A stretch of 64,000 bases of DNA, taken from positions 26,505,001 to 26,569,000 of the forward strand of contig NC_083388.1 in NCBI RefSeq assembly GCF_031755915.1, written 5' to 3'. The DNA comes from Ziziphus jujuba. Lineage: Eukaryota > Streptophyta > Magnoliopsida > Rosales > Rhamnaceae. Positions within the stretch are counted from its first letter, which is position 1; every line of letters begins with the position of its first letter. This document shows positions 33,931-45,420 of this stretch, piece by piece. Both the position numbers and the translations under genes were made by a program. The notes below the pieces were generated by a model. That model had not been told where the DNA came from and did not search any database. It worked only from the letters and a program-made list of their open reading frames with translations.

Positions 33931-35800
33931 GCAATCAAAAGGCTATCAAATCTATAGCCTAGAAACAAACAAGTTAATCATCAGTCGAGATGTTGAGTTT
34001 GATGAAGATGCACCCTACAACTGGGAAACTAAAGAAGTTGAAAGGAAGACAATTTATGTACCAGCAATAGAACAACAAAGCGAGGAGGAGCCAGACGAAA
34101 CTCAAGGACCTCAGGAGATAAATCAAGAATCTCCAACTCATCAAATGCAGCAAAAAATTGAGCTGGAGGATTCATCACCAGAATCAACTCCTCGAAGAAC
34201 TCGATTATTAATAGAGATTTATGAATCATGCAACTTGGCCATACTAGAGCCTGGGAGTTTTGAAGAAGCTTTAAGACATGAAGTCTGGGTCAAAGCAATG
34301 GAAGAAGAGATAAGAATGATAAAAAAGAATAAAACATGGGAGTTGGTGGATCTTCCTTCAAACAAAGATGTCATTGGAGTTAAGTGGATATATAAGACAA
34401 AGCTTAACTCTAATGGATCGATACAAAAACATAAGGCTCGACTAGTAGCAAAAGGATATTCACAGCAATTTGGAATTGACTACAATGAAACATTTGCTCC
34501 TGTTGCTCATCTTGACATTATAAAGGAGCTCCTAGCATTAGCTGCTCAAAAGAGGTGGAAAATATATCAATTAGATGTGAAGTCTGCATTCCTTAATAGT
34601 TATTTGGAAGAAGAAATTTAAATTGAGCAGCCACATGGGTTCGTGGTACAAGGACAAGAAAATAAAGTGCTAAATTAAAGAAGGCCTTATAAGGACTAAA
34701 ATAAGCTCCGCGAGCCTGGTATTGCCGAATTGACACCTATTTCATCAACCAAGCATTCAGAAGGAGCTATAGTGAGCCTACACTATACATCAAGACCCAA
34801 GGTACAGACAACACTCTTATTGTTTCTTTATATGTTGATGGTCTTATATATACAGGAAACAGTGAGAAAATAATTGAGGAATTTAAAAAAGAGATGATGA
34901 AGACATTTGAAATGACTAACTTGGGCTTGATGCACTACTTTCTCGAAATTGAGACATACCAATGTGATGAAGGAATATTTATTTCTCAACAGAAATATAC
35001 TGAAGATATTATTAAAAAAATTCAAGATGAGTGGTTGCAAAACTGTAGCAACACCACTTGACAATTGTTAGACAATGAAGAAAGAAGATGGATCACCACC
35101 AGCTAATACCTTGACATTCCGAAGTCTCATCAAAAGTCTCTTATATTTAACAACTACTAGACCAGACATCATGTATGCAACAAGCTTGCTATCAAAGTTC
35201 ATGCAGAATCCAACTCAAGTGTATTATGGAGTTGCAAAAAGAATACTCAGATATCTACAAGGAACTAAAGATTATGGTATATGGTATAGACCACTTCTAA
35301 TTCACAATTGCTTGGATTCACAAATAGTGACTGGTCAGGATCAGTAGATGACATGAGAAGCACTTCAGGCTATGAGTTCACTCTTAGCTCAGGCATTTTC
35401 TCTTGGGCATCAAAGAAGCAAGCAACAGTTGCACAATCATTTGCAGAGGTAGAATATATTGCAGTTGCATATGCCATGAGTCAAGCATTATGGCTCAAAT
35501 ATATATGTGAAGATTTTGGAGAACTATAAAATTAACCAACAACAATATACTGTGATAGCAAGTCAGCAATAGCAATGGTGAAGAACCCAATGTTCCATAA
35601 CAGGACCAAACACATAAAAAGAAAATATCACTTTGTTCGTTAAGCTGAGGCGAATAAAGAAATTGCAATTAAATACTGCAAGACTAAAGAGCAATTAGCG
35701 GACATCTTCACCAAGGCACTACCTCGAAACAAATTCAAATTACTAAGAAGCAAGATCGAAGTAACAGAAATGTGCATCAAAGAGAAGTGTTGCAATTAAT
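33925..35800 (+). mobile_element. 5'-truncated Ty1/copia polyprotein (RT and RNase H)
   Basis: Coding similarity begins with [30 protein letters not shown] and runs through the [79 protein letters not shown] to a stop at 34621. After shifts come YVDGLIYTGN (catalytic YVDD changed to YVDG), SLLYLTTTRPDIMYATSLLSKFM (35075-35347), RNase H (FTNSDWSGSVDDMRSTSGYEF, SWASKKQATVAQSFAEVEYIA; 35308-35529) and ADIFTKALPRNKF near 35700. There is no gag or integrase and no left LTR, so it is truncated at the TNL junction. Confidence 0.92.
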
Positions 35801-36061
35801 GCTGCACATTTCTAAAGAGAATTCTAGAAATACTTAGGTGGCAAGTAAGAGTTTAAGTTTGACTTGACTTCCTCATGTGTAAGTGTTCAAGTTGAACTTG
35901 ACTTCCTAGGATATTTATGTGTGTAAGAGTTTAAGTTTGATTTGACTTCCTCATGTGTATAAGTGTTCAAGTTAAACTTTGCTTCCTAGAACCTAGAACA
36001 TTCATGAATTGTTTAGTTGGCTAAGGAACCCACCTTGTACTTGTATAAATAGGAAGCTATT
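35801..36061 (+). repeat. Presumed 3' LTR piece of the truncated copia, with internal duplication
   Basis: It directly follows the end of pol. It holds two imperfect copies of a ~78-bp unit (GTAAGAGTTTAAGTTTGA, then TTGACTTCCTCATGTGTA; about 35846-35923 and 35924-36000) and a TATA box TATAAATAGG near 36045. It is cut at 36061 by solo LTR S2 and may resume at 38955-39040. LTR ends could not be set. Confidence 0.55.
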
Positions 36062-38954
36062 TGTCAGGACCCGTCTGGAATTCCTTCTCCCAGAACCCTA
36101 GACAAACCCTGATCCCAGGGAAACCCTACTGAACCCTCCAACGGAAAATCCGGCAGAGCCTCCCCTAAAGGATTTACTTACCACAAATTACCTGCACTGA
36201 AAACACACTTCTATAAACATCCCCTTATTCCTCCCACAAACTACAAATTGTTCCACAACTTTCAGCACTTCTCAAAAGCAACAACCGTCCAGTGCATAAA
36301 TAAAACAGAAGTATCCCAATAGTATACAGAACTTTAAGAAGTGCTAAACAACAGAAATACAACAAGGCTGAAAGAAATAATACACTGAAATGAAAGAGTA
36401 CAGAAGTACTTCTCGAAACACAACAGCAGCGGAAAACTTGGTTCGCTTCGGAAGAACGTCTACCACCACTTGCACCTAAGGGAACGGAATTTAAGAGTGT
36501 GAGATGCTAATCATCTCAGTGAGTGACCCTAACTACTGAACACTTTTAATAATAAAATAATATAAAAATAAAGGAGTTTAATTAACTAGTACCGAACAAT
36601 TAAATAAATAAATAAATAAACAATTGAAGTAATACTTTCTCTCAAAACCCTCACTATTCACTCCGTTGGAAATGTTCCCCTTTTAAAAACATTTTCACAA
36701 AACCCGATGTACGTACTCCCCGGAAACCAAGGAACCAAATAAATTAATAAACAACAAATAAACAATACCCCAAATATAAATATAAATAAACTATAATAAA
36801 TGATAGTAAATAATTTCTGAACACCTTTGGGGTTTAAAACATTATTTGCAATTTACACCGACGCACCACACCATATACCGGTGATGCCCTCCGATACCCA
36901 GCGTCCCGAGCACCGAATGGCGGGGGATTAAAGAGAGAAACCTGCAACGGTCACTTCGGCATCCCGACAGTACCGCTGCTAAAACCATCAACCCGGCCAA
37001 GGAGGGGGGCGGCTATGCGCAACAATAACCTTGCCTGCCCACGGTCTAATGGCAACTCACGGGTGAAGTAATAACCGCACGCTAAACCACATAATAACTG
37101 CGTGCTACCACGTGTCCATACACCATACACCAGAACACCAATACTGTATGAGTGCGTCTAAAAATAAACATTAATAACCAACCGTACCATTTTTCCAAAA
37201 ACCACCGTGGGAAGTATACCAAATTTTCACAAAACACCATCCCACATATTTTTATTCAACAACCCGGTACGAAACAGCGATAATCAACAAACCACAATTT
37301 TCTCAAAGTACGAGATGCAACCATAAAAATACAGCGGGCATAATTTATAAAATTCAAACCAATATTTTCGTAAAATATTTAACCCAATTATGCCCGGAAA
37401 ATCAAATTTAAAACCACGTACAAATACTACCAAAATACACCTTGCTCATGCATAATAAATTAAACCACAATATAATTCATAAATAAATCACACCACATGA
37501 GCATAATTTAAATACCAAATTAAATATCAATTAAATATAATTAATTGCCCAAAATAATTTTTGAAGGTGGGTCACTCACCTGGAGCACGCAAATCAACTA
37601 AGATCCTCCTCGGAATCAACTCCACTACTCGCGGGTGCACCTAAACAACCACAGTGCACCAACCAAAAATATTAATATTTTATTCGGGTAATTTCCAAAT
37701 GGGTACCCGGGGAGCAAACACCAAACGACATCTAAGGGTTACGAGTTATATACCGAATCGAACCTCGCGTGATGAGGATCACGGATTCGGTCTTACTTTC
37801 TGGTGATCGGACCCGACGGGGTCGGAAACGGAAGCCGGATTCAGGTTCAAGAGGTCGAACACAGTGGACTGGAGCTGGCCGGAAAACTAGGTACTCGCCG
37901 GAACAGTACTTTCCGGCGAGCCGTCGCGATCACCGGCAACCGTCTCCGGCGGCGGCGAGTGCGGTGGCCGTTGGCCGTGAAATTTTGCAGATTTGTAGAT
38001 CGTGAGGAGACCAATCCAACGGGACCGGCGGTGAGCAAAACGGAGGCCGGACGGCGGAGAAATCACCATTTGAAGTTTTCCGGCCCCTCGCCGGAAAACG
38101 CTCCGATCCCGGCGCGTCGGTGGTCCGATGGCTGTGATTTTTGGTGGGTCGGCCGGATTTGAGGAGAGGATCAAGGGTGTATGGCACGTGTGGCCGGAAA
38201 ATGGCCGGAAGTGGGTCGATTTGCGGTGGCCGGCGGTGGAGGGGAAAAACTCGTCGCCGATCTTCGGACGTCCGATCCAGGCGCTTTCGGCGGCCGTTCA
38301 CCGTGAAATTTGGATGTCTTGCCGGAAATGGGGAGGGGAAACTTTCTGGCCGGCACGTACACAGTAACTCAGCCGGAACAGTGGAAACTTTTCGGCGGCC
38401 GGCGGTCTCTCTCTCTCTTTCTCTCTCCTCTCTCTCTTTCTCTCTCTTCCCCGAGAATTTTATCAAATAAAAACCCCTGTCTGACACTGTTCATGCCACA
38501 TGGACCAATCAGTAGCTGACATGTGGTGTTTCACAGTTCACCGACCCAAAAACATTAAAATATTACGGTATTCGATAAACTTCAAACGTCCATAACTTTT
38601 TAACCGGATGTCCGTTTTAAGCATGCCGCTAGTCTGTGAACTCGTATCGACGAGCACTTCACAACCATGTACGAGTCAAAGCTCATTTCCCCATAAATAA
38701 AAAGTCAACTCTGGCACCCCTTGGACAGTTTGGACCGCAACTTGTTTCGTCCATAACTTTCAAACCGTAGCTCCGTTTTCAACGTGCTACCCGTCTACGA
38801 ACTCGGGGCATTATGCACTTCGCCACGGTACCCTGGTCAACTCGAAATTCCAACTGGAGCAAAAAGTCAACTTTTAACCCATTCGGTCAACGGTCAACGG
38901 TCAACCTCGATCAACGTGCACAGATTCCGGTGCGATTTGGGACGGGGTGTTACA
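36062..38954 (-). mobile_element. Solo LTR S2 (same Ty3/gypsy family as S1)
   Basis: It begins TGTCAGGACCCG and ends GGGGTGTTACA, 2893 bp, flanked by TATT on both sides (36058-36061, 38955-38958). It shares the inner landmark ATACCCAGCGTCCCGAGCAC near 36895 and the terminal CGGTCAACGGTCAACCTCG motif near 38895. GC-rich 37.8-38.4 kb is LTR sequence, not a gene, although it has long open frames on both strands. Confidence 0.9.
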
Positions 38955-39084
38955 TATTACTTCCACAACATATGTAACAATTACATTAAAAAAAAAAGTT
39001 TCTATATTTTTCCTTTCTCCTTTCTTTTCTCCACTAAGAATATCCCATAATATCTTTCAATAAATTCTGTCGAAAAGCTACACC

Positions 39085-40257
39085 AAAAATCATTATTTGT
39101 TAGATGGTAGAGACACCAAATCATTTGGTTTAACAAGCAAGAAAACAAGAGATAAGAACATATATACCCTACCAAGAATTGATGATGATATAGTTGCCAT
39201 ACGCAAAATTCTAAGCTGTGCATCAACCATTATGTTGGTTCTTGAGTTCTGATTCAACTTTGGACAATTACAGTACTTAAGTTCCATGATATGAAGATAG
39301 TATTGATGTAAACCATGTTACGAGTTAAGTTCTTGAAATTGATATAGTCTCTAATAATGCGCAGTCATGTGCTTCTCGTAGTTGTACTAATGGTGGAAGC
39401 TCTGCAAAGATTTTAGGTTCTCACATTTGCTCAAGTCAAGGTGAGACAGCTGAGAAAGATTCTTGATGCTTGTAGGCAAGCTCTCAATTTCACTTACACT
39501 AAGATTTAAAATTCATAATGAGGATAAGCAGCCAAGGCCATCAGGAACTTGTAATCTATTGCAGCCACTAAAATCTAGTTCATCCACAGAACATGCTCTA
39601 GAAAGGGGAGGAAACTTATTAAATTTTGAATAGCAAGAAAGTCCAAGTTGAAGATCTTGTATATTGTAGATGTTGTTTGGAATAACCTCAAGGTTTAGAC
39701 ACATATCCAACCTTAATTCCTAAGTCTAATTAGATTTTCAATGGAGGAGGTTATGTCTTCAATAGCTGTTCTACTTAAGTCAAGATACCATAACTGCTCC
39801 ATAGGCTCCAAAATTTCTGGGAAGTTTTTGAATTTTGAGCAACAAGAGAGGTATAGACGCTCAAGAGATTTCAACTTATAAAGAGTGGTTGGGAAACCCT
39901 CAATCCTTTTGGAACATGTCATGTCTAGCATAAGAAGATGAGAGAAACACCCAATTGATGAGGGAACCATTTCTATTGTTGTCCCACTCAAATCTAACCA
40001 TGTTATATTTCTTGGAAGGTCTTGGAACTTTTGAAGAGATGCACAACAACCTAGAGAAAGCCTTTTCAGGGACTTTAGGTTACAAGTGTTGGTTGGGAGA
40101 TAATTAAGATATTTGCAGTAGTCAAGCATTAATGTCTCAAGTTGGTTGAGAGACCAAATTGATGAGGGAAATTTTTTTTGCTATTGTTTTACAGAAATCA
40201 ATGTACTTCATATTCCCTAGTACCTATGGAAGAGTTTTAAGATTTTGACAACTTCTC
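39085..40257 (-). pseudogene. TNL-4: LRR and C-JID-side remnant
   Basis: This is a close paralogue of the TNL-3 LRR exon: from 40257 MRSCQNLKTLP, NQLETLMLDYCKYLNYLPTN, LKRLSLGCCASLQKFQDLPR, NITWLDLSGTTIEMVPSSIG, LERLYLSCCSKFKNFPEILE, LDLSRTAIEDITSSIENL, then LEVIPNNIYNIQDLQLGL and VDELDFSGCNRLQVPDGLGC to 39513, and an exon boundary near 39090-39180 alike to 21450-21560. Stops and shifts separate the blocks. TIR, NB-ARC and the first LRRs are missing; at 40257 the sequence changes abruptly to hAT transposase. Confidence 0.88.
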
Positions 40258-40938
40258 ATGCCCCATTCAATTAAACAATTTTCTATAACCTTACCAATTG
40301 TCTCACCCTTGTGATTTTGGACAATACAAAAATTTATAATTCTCTTATGCAACTTCCAATCATCATCAATGAAATGAGCGGTAAGAGTCATATAATTGTT
40401 ATTTTGAATGGAAGTCCATGTATCCGTCGTAAGACAAACCCTTTGCTTCCTCAATGAAAACACACTTTTCAAAATTTTTTTCTCATCTAAGTACAATTGA
40501 AACACATCTCTAGAAAATTTTTCTACGAGATGGATGTTCATACTTAGGGTTCAAAGTATTACAAAACTTTCTAAACCCTTCCCCTTCAACATGGCTAAAT
40601 GGCAACTCGTCTATGATGATCATTTGAGCACATGCAAGCCTACATGCCTCTTTACTAAATGTTGTACTTGTAGACACCAAATTACTACTACTACTATCGA
40701 AAGAAAGAACTTGTTGGCTTTTCTCCACTGTCCTATTAGGGTATTTCTTGTATTGGTTCATCAAATGATTCCGTAACGTACTAGTTCCACAACTCTTCGT
40801 ATCACATGCATAATCTACCCCACAATATTTACATTTGCATCTAGGATTACTTGGATCACTATCTGAAATTTTTTCAAAATGTTCCCAAACCCAAGATGGA
40901 GCCCTAGAAGGTTTTCTCTTTTGTGTCTTATAAGATTT
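40258..40938 (-). pseudogene. Captured fragment of hAT transposase fused to the TNL-4 LRR
   Basis: This ~680-bp block is nearly identical (a handful of differences by eye) to about 53013-53692 of the complete hAT element in this window. It encodes the end of the BED zinc finger and the first part of the transposase (RVCLTTDTWTSIQNNNYMTL, KLHKRIINFCIVQNHKGETIGKV, IEWG). It has neither hAT terminal repeats nor a clear target duplication, and a 1-nt insertion near 40520 breaks the frame. At its left edge the frame runs IEWG straight into MRSCQNLKTLP of the LRR. It is a filler insertion or template-switch copy rather than a transposition. Confidence 0.93.
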
Positions 40939-41194
40939 AAAGTATCCAATTTCTTTTCTCTATGTGTAGCATTGCTATATCAAGTTGCCCCTGTAAAACG
41001 TTAAATAATTGCCTCAAATCTTTACATGATCTTGTCAAATTCATCAGAATCTGAATTAGATAGCTTTTCTAGTGTTAACATGACAAGGTTGATTCTTCCT
41101 CTATTTATCAGCTTTATCCATTTTCGTTCTTTGATTTGTTGTGAATAATAATGTAACGACAAGGAAATTAATTCCTCCCCAAAACATTGTATTG

Positions 41195-41293
41195 ATTTTT
41201 CTTGCAGGTGGACAGCAATAAAGATGGGCATCTGACACTGACAGAGATGATTGATAACCCATATGTTTTCTACAATGCTATTTTCAGTGAACC
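41195..41293 (+). pseudogene. Single EF-hand exon fragment (calumenin/reticulocalbin-like)
   Basis: After a T-rich tract and acceptor CTTGCAG at 41201-41207, the plus strand reads VDSNKDGHLTLTEMIDNPYVFYNAIFSEP with no break. DSNKDGHLTLTE is a canonical EF-hand loop (Asp/Asn/Asp positions 1, 3, 5, Gly 6, Glu 12), and the following NPYVFYNAIF text is typical of plant calumenin-like secretory-pathway calcium-binding proteins. It stops at a 22-A run and the repeat array. Only one exon with part of an intron is present: a gene scrap, possibly captured by the neighbouring CACTA element. Confidence 0.75.
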
Positions 41294-41315
41294 AAAAAAA
41301 AAAAAAAAAAAAAAA

Positions 41316-42350
41316 GAACAGATGATGCATAAAAAAGATTGTGCGTCGTCTGTTACCTATATTTAAAAAAAAAAAAAACCAGCTCAGTTATCTTACTTAA
41401 ATATTTTCACTGGTTATTTAAAGTTGAAATAAAATTAAATTGATTAAAAAAACAAAAAAGAGAATAGGCCATGCATAATGATGCCTATGTGTCTCTTGTT
41501 ACCAATATCTTAAAAAAAAAAATAGCTTAGTTATGTTGCTCTAATATTTTTCCTAGTTATTTGTAGTTGATATAAAATTAGATTGATTAAAAGAACAAAA
41601 GAAAGAAAGAAAGAAAGAAACAACCAACGTATAATGAAGCCTGTGCATCACCTGTTACCAATATCCTAAATATTGGTTAAAAAAAAAAATAAAACTAGCT
41701 CAGTTATGTTGCTTAAATATTTTTACTGGTTATTTGAAGTTGAAATAAAATTAGATTTATTAAAAAACAAAATAACAGGCGAAGTGTAGTGATATCTATG
41801 CATCGCCTATTACCGATATCTTTAACCAAAAAAAAAAAAAAAAAAAAAACACAGCTTTGTTATATTGCTTAAATATTTTCACTATTTACTTAAAGTTGAA
41901 AGAAAATCATATTGATTTTAAAAAAAAATGTATGAGAACAGGTGATGTGTAATGAAGGGTCTGCGTCGCTTGTTCATTTTTTCTTTTAAAAAAAAAAAAA
42001 CAGCTCAAGTATATTGCATACATATTTTCACTGGTTATTTGAAATTGAAAAAAATTAGATTGATTTTAAAAATAAAAAGTAAAAGGCAACAGGTGACGTG
42101 TAACGAAGTGTCTGCGTCGCCTGTTCATATGATAAAAAAAATAAAAGAAAAAATATCAGCTTAGTTATGTTGCTTAAATATTTTCACTGATTATTTGAAG
42201 TTGTAAAAAAATCACATTGATTAAAAAAATAATAATAAGGTACAGGCGACTCGGAATGAAACTAATGCATCGCCTGTTCCTTTTAGAATGGGTCGCCTTA
42301 AATTATCTGGTGACCCATGTATCATTTAATGCATCGCTTGTTACTTCAAA
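41316..42350. repeat. Tandem array of about seven ~152-bp units with palindromic GCGAC motifs
   Basis: Palindromes start at about 41318, 41463, 41622, 41774, 41937, 42089 and 42242. Each is an inverted repeat of the type AACAGGTGACG ... CGTCGCCTGTT with about 15 nt between arms. The AT-rich spacer has poly-A, CAGCTCAGTTATGTTGCTTAA, ATATTTTCACTGGTTATTTG and AAATTAGATTGATT. It is best read as the left subterminal repeat region of the CACTA element that follows. Confidence 0.88.
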
Positions 42351-43520
42351 ATAAAACAAAAAAAAATTAATCTATTATAAATTTTAAATTCAAATAAACT
42401 ATCACTGATAGCCAAAAACCTGAAGTTCATCTTGTTGAGCATACTTACTTCGAGCAATTGGACTATAAGTCCTTGTCGCATTAGATCAATTTATAATTGG
42501 TATACCCTATCTCAAATCAGGTCATGAGAGATGTGTTTTTGTGTTTCGTGTATACACATATATGTGAATAATTGAAAAGAACATTGATAAAACTGTTTTA
42601 TGCTTTTAGATCAATGGAATTGATGTTCATTAGAATGCTACGTGAAAATATTTGTAGATGAAATTTCAAAAAACTAATTAAAGTTTAAAAATAAATTTTA
42701 AATACTATGGTATAAGGCAACTCTTTTAAATGCAACTGCGTCGCTTGTTCTTAAAATTTTGGAGACATAACAGGAACATTTATGAGAGTTGCATATTTTA
42801 AAAGCAAATGCAAATTTTAAACTCAAATAAAGCACAAAATCCTATTTAAAGGGTGAAAAAACATAAATCGTTTCCTCTAGTTTGTTAAAAAAAATTCAAT
42901 TTAAGAGACTTGCAAGTTTAAACAGAAAATAAACCGTACTTCAAAAATTTTTTTTTAAAGAATTAAAAAAACAATAGGCGTCTCTAAAAATTGTTATTGC
43001 ATCGTCTGGTCGATTGTCACGTCTAACCTCTAGCGACACAGTTTATTTAAATGGGTCGCCTATTTTGCCATTTTCTGAAAATTTTTGGGCGTATTAAAAT
43101 TTTAGCAGGCCTTTGAATATCATTTCTTTTCACAAAATAGATGTTGGTACATTACCTAATAGATGTTAGAATTGAAAACAATCTCAGAGAGACTTGAAGA
43201 GTGGGATATTTCGGGTTTAAGTTTCCATTTGCCTGCGTTGCTGTATGGAAGCTAGATTTCTCTGTGTCGCCCTTGTGGTTAGCTTGGCTTCTACTTTCTT
43301 CGTCTCCATGGTTTTGGTAAGTTTCTTTTTTCATTATGATTGGCTGTGACATATGGTTGGTTGGGTTATTTTTTATTTATTTTTTTTTCATTATAATCGA
43401 AGGTTAGGTTCCCTGGGTTTTCTTAATCTTGCTTTTGTCGAGGTTCGCTGGGTTTTCTTAATCTTGCTTTTGTCGATAATTTGTTTTTAATATTGTTTGA
43501 CATTGTTTTTCTTAAATTGG
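42351..43520. other. CACTA interior, non-coding
   Basis: AT-rich sequence contains further scattered GCGTCG/GGCGAC-type motifs (e.g. CTAGCGACACAG and GGGTCGCCTATTTTGCC near 43040-43070). It is probably the leader region before the transposase-associated ORF. No gene is supported. Confidence 0.5.
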
Positions 43521-43527
43521 TAGGGAA

Positions 43528-44096
43528 ATGGATAAATCGTGGATAACAAAAGATAGAACCTAAAGCAATTTTGCTAAGGGGGTGAATGAATTTTTGAAAT
43601 TTAGCATGGAGAATGCCAATGATTGTAATGCCATACGGTGTCCTTGCATGCAATGTGGGAATATGAAAATCCATATTATTAAGGATATTAAAGGCCATAT
43701 ATATTGGAATGGGTTTGATGTCAACTATTAGTGATGGATTTGGCATGGTGAGTCATGTGCTGACAGTATGTTGATGAGATAGGGTTTACATGTGTTAACT
43801 TTAATAAAATTGGATATAAATCTGACCCATTCATCATGGCTTCACAAGCTCAACAAATATTTTATGTTGAAGATCAACTTGATTCAAGATGGTCTGTTAT
43901 TTAAACTCCACCACGACATTCTACTTTTGTTGAAGAAGAATTGGTTGAAAAAGATATTCTTGGCCATACTACGATAGCTCACAATCCATTTGCCATACAA
44001 TTGCCAAGTGTTGATGAAAATGATAATAAGGATAAATGTGAGAGTGGCTATGTTCATAATGACTATGAGGAGATATGGATAAACAATATCTTCTAA
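43528..44096 (+). pseudogene. CACTA transposase relic: transposase-associated domain joined to a DUF4216-like end
   Basis: From 43528 the plus strand reads MDKSWITKDRT*, then FAKGVNEFLKFSMENA, IRCPCMQCGNMKIHI, IKGHIYWNGFDVNY*, WIWHGES: the domain at the start of TNP2-type proteins (Cys-x2-Cys and terminal WxWHGE). Soon after come VNFNKIGYKSDPFIMASQAQ, IFYVEDQLDSRWSVI* and TPPRHSTFVEEELVE, the DUF4216-like part normally found hundreds of residues later. The central DDE catalytic region is missing, and there are in-frame stops. So it is an internal-deletion derivative that cannot move by itself. Confidence 0.8.
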
Positions 44097-44501
44097 ATAA
44101 ATTGGTACGTATATTTATTAACTTATGTTTTAAGTAATATTTATGATTATTCATTAAATTATTTTTTTGATCCGCTTCATTATGTGTTTTCCATTTTTAA
44201 TTAGGAGAAATGTGTCTCACCAAATCTTAAGAAGGTAAAAACTCAAAAATAGGCAACTCTTATGGTAAATCACTAAAAATCTATCTGAGTCGCTAAAAAT
44301 TCAAAAATATATGACTCTTATGATGAGTCACTAAAACTTAATCTGAGTTGCTAAAAGCTCAAAGATATGTGACTCTTATAATGCGTTGCTTATTGTTTTA
44401 TGACTTTAGCGACATGACGTTAGACGATTCCGTACGATACATTATTATTTATTTTATACGATGCATTTATTGCATCATTTATCAATACGATTCTAGTAGT
44501 G

Positions 44502-45060
44502 ATATATATTGTGAGTGTACGGATATGTATATATATATATATGTACACATATATATTTGTTGAAAAATTTTGTATATACATAATTATTTACCACTGTTCT
44601 TGGCTAGGTGGTGAAGAAAGAAGTTATCTATCTATGCATACACTTCAAACAAATTATGAACTTTGTGTTGTTTTTATTTTTATGTATTAAATGTTCTCGA
44701 ATTTTTCTAGATTATCTTTTTGTTTTTCACTTTCTTTTTTTTTTTAATTAAAAAATTTGTAACATTTATAAAATTTATTAGTATTATTATTATTTTTTAA
44801 TATCGTAATGCTTGCCAGACCACGAAGCGCGCTTTGTGGCAAGTAAAATCCAGGTCATCGCTTATTTTATAAGATTCAAAGTGTTTGACCCTTTTTTATT
44901 TATTTAGTTATTTATTTTTTTGTTTATCGGAAGCAAGAATCGGTGAACATTGACAGTGTGATATACCAGTCCGATAGAGGGCGTAAAATGAAATGGAATT
45001 GTTTGAGCACCAGAAGCTTCTCCATCCCTATAGCCCTTTTTGAATGATTACCCATTTTTG
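44502..45060. other. AT-rich spacer with microsatellites
   Basis: (TA)n at 44528-44545 lies just outside the CACTA right end, then T-rich runs near 44730-44800 and 44890-44930. No gene is supported. Confidence 0.55.
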
Positions 45061-45077
45061 TTTTGATTTCATTTCCA

Positions 45078-45420
45078 TGGCTTCCACTTCTGCTGTGCCG
45101 TTACCACTCACTCTTCAACAGTAAGTGGTTTATCCTTCAATGCCCCAAGCTGTAAAAAAATGGTACCTTTATCGAAGTCTTTGAACGTGGGGAATAATTA
45201 TCTTCTGATCTCTGAACTGGTATGTGAAGTTTGAGAATCACCTGAACAGTGCCAATAAGGTGTTTGATGAACTACCCCACAGGGGATGTCCCTTATTTTT
45301 TGGGTTTGTCTCGAAATGGGTAGTATCTCAGAATTGTTATGGAACTCATTGGGGAGATGCAAATTGATGATGCTTATGCGGAACCAATATACATTATCTG
45401 CTGTTTTAAGGTGTTGTTCT
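45078..45420 (+). pseudogene. Pentatricopeptide-repeat (PPR) gene fragment
   Basis: The plus strand begins MASTSAVPLPLTLQQ, then after stops and shifts gives SKSLNVGNN, YVKFENHLNSANKVFDELPHRG (a PPR helix pair ending), then GEMQIDDAYA and NQYTLSAVLRCCSS in another frame. The motif order is that of the N-terminal PPRs of plant organelle-RNA-editing type proteins. It breaks off at about 45420. A scrap of a duplicated gene, not functional. Confidence 0.65.

Larger units (their letters stand above)
41316..44501 (+). mobile_element. Internally deleted CACTA (En/Spm) DNA transposon
   Basis: The right terminus is GATTCTAGTAGTG at 44489-44501, the reverse complement of the CACTACTAGAATC end typical of plant CACTA elements. 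Subterminal repeats lie on both sides (41316-42350 left; 44240-44400 right, with recurring GACTCTTAT and GAGTCGCTAAAA). Coding relics between them belong to CACTA transposase ORFs. The left terminus was not found, so the left boundary is the array start and is tentative. A 3-bp target duplication could not be tested. Confidence 0.75.

Noticed and set aside
37769..38519. Cluster of open frames up to 185 codons
   Set aside because: Same reason: inside solo LTR S2, on both strands, with no domain and a CT-rich microsatellite.
41316..42350. Possible CRISPR array
   Set aside because: Units are ~152 bp, whole units are related including spacers, and the genome is plant nuclear; it is a transposon subterminal repeat.
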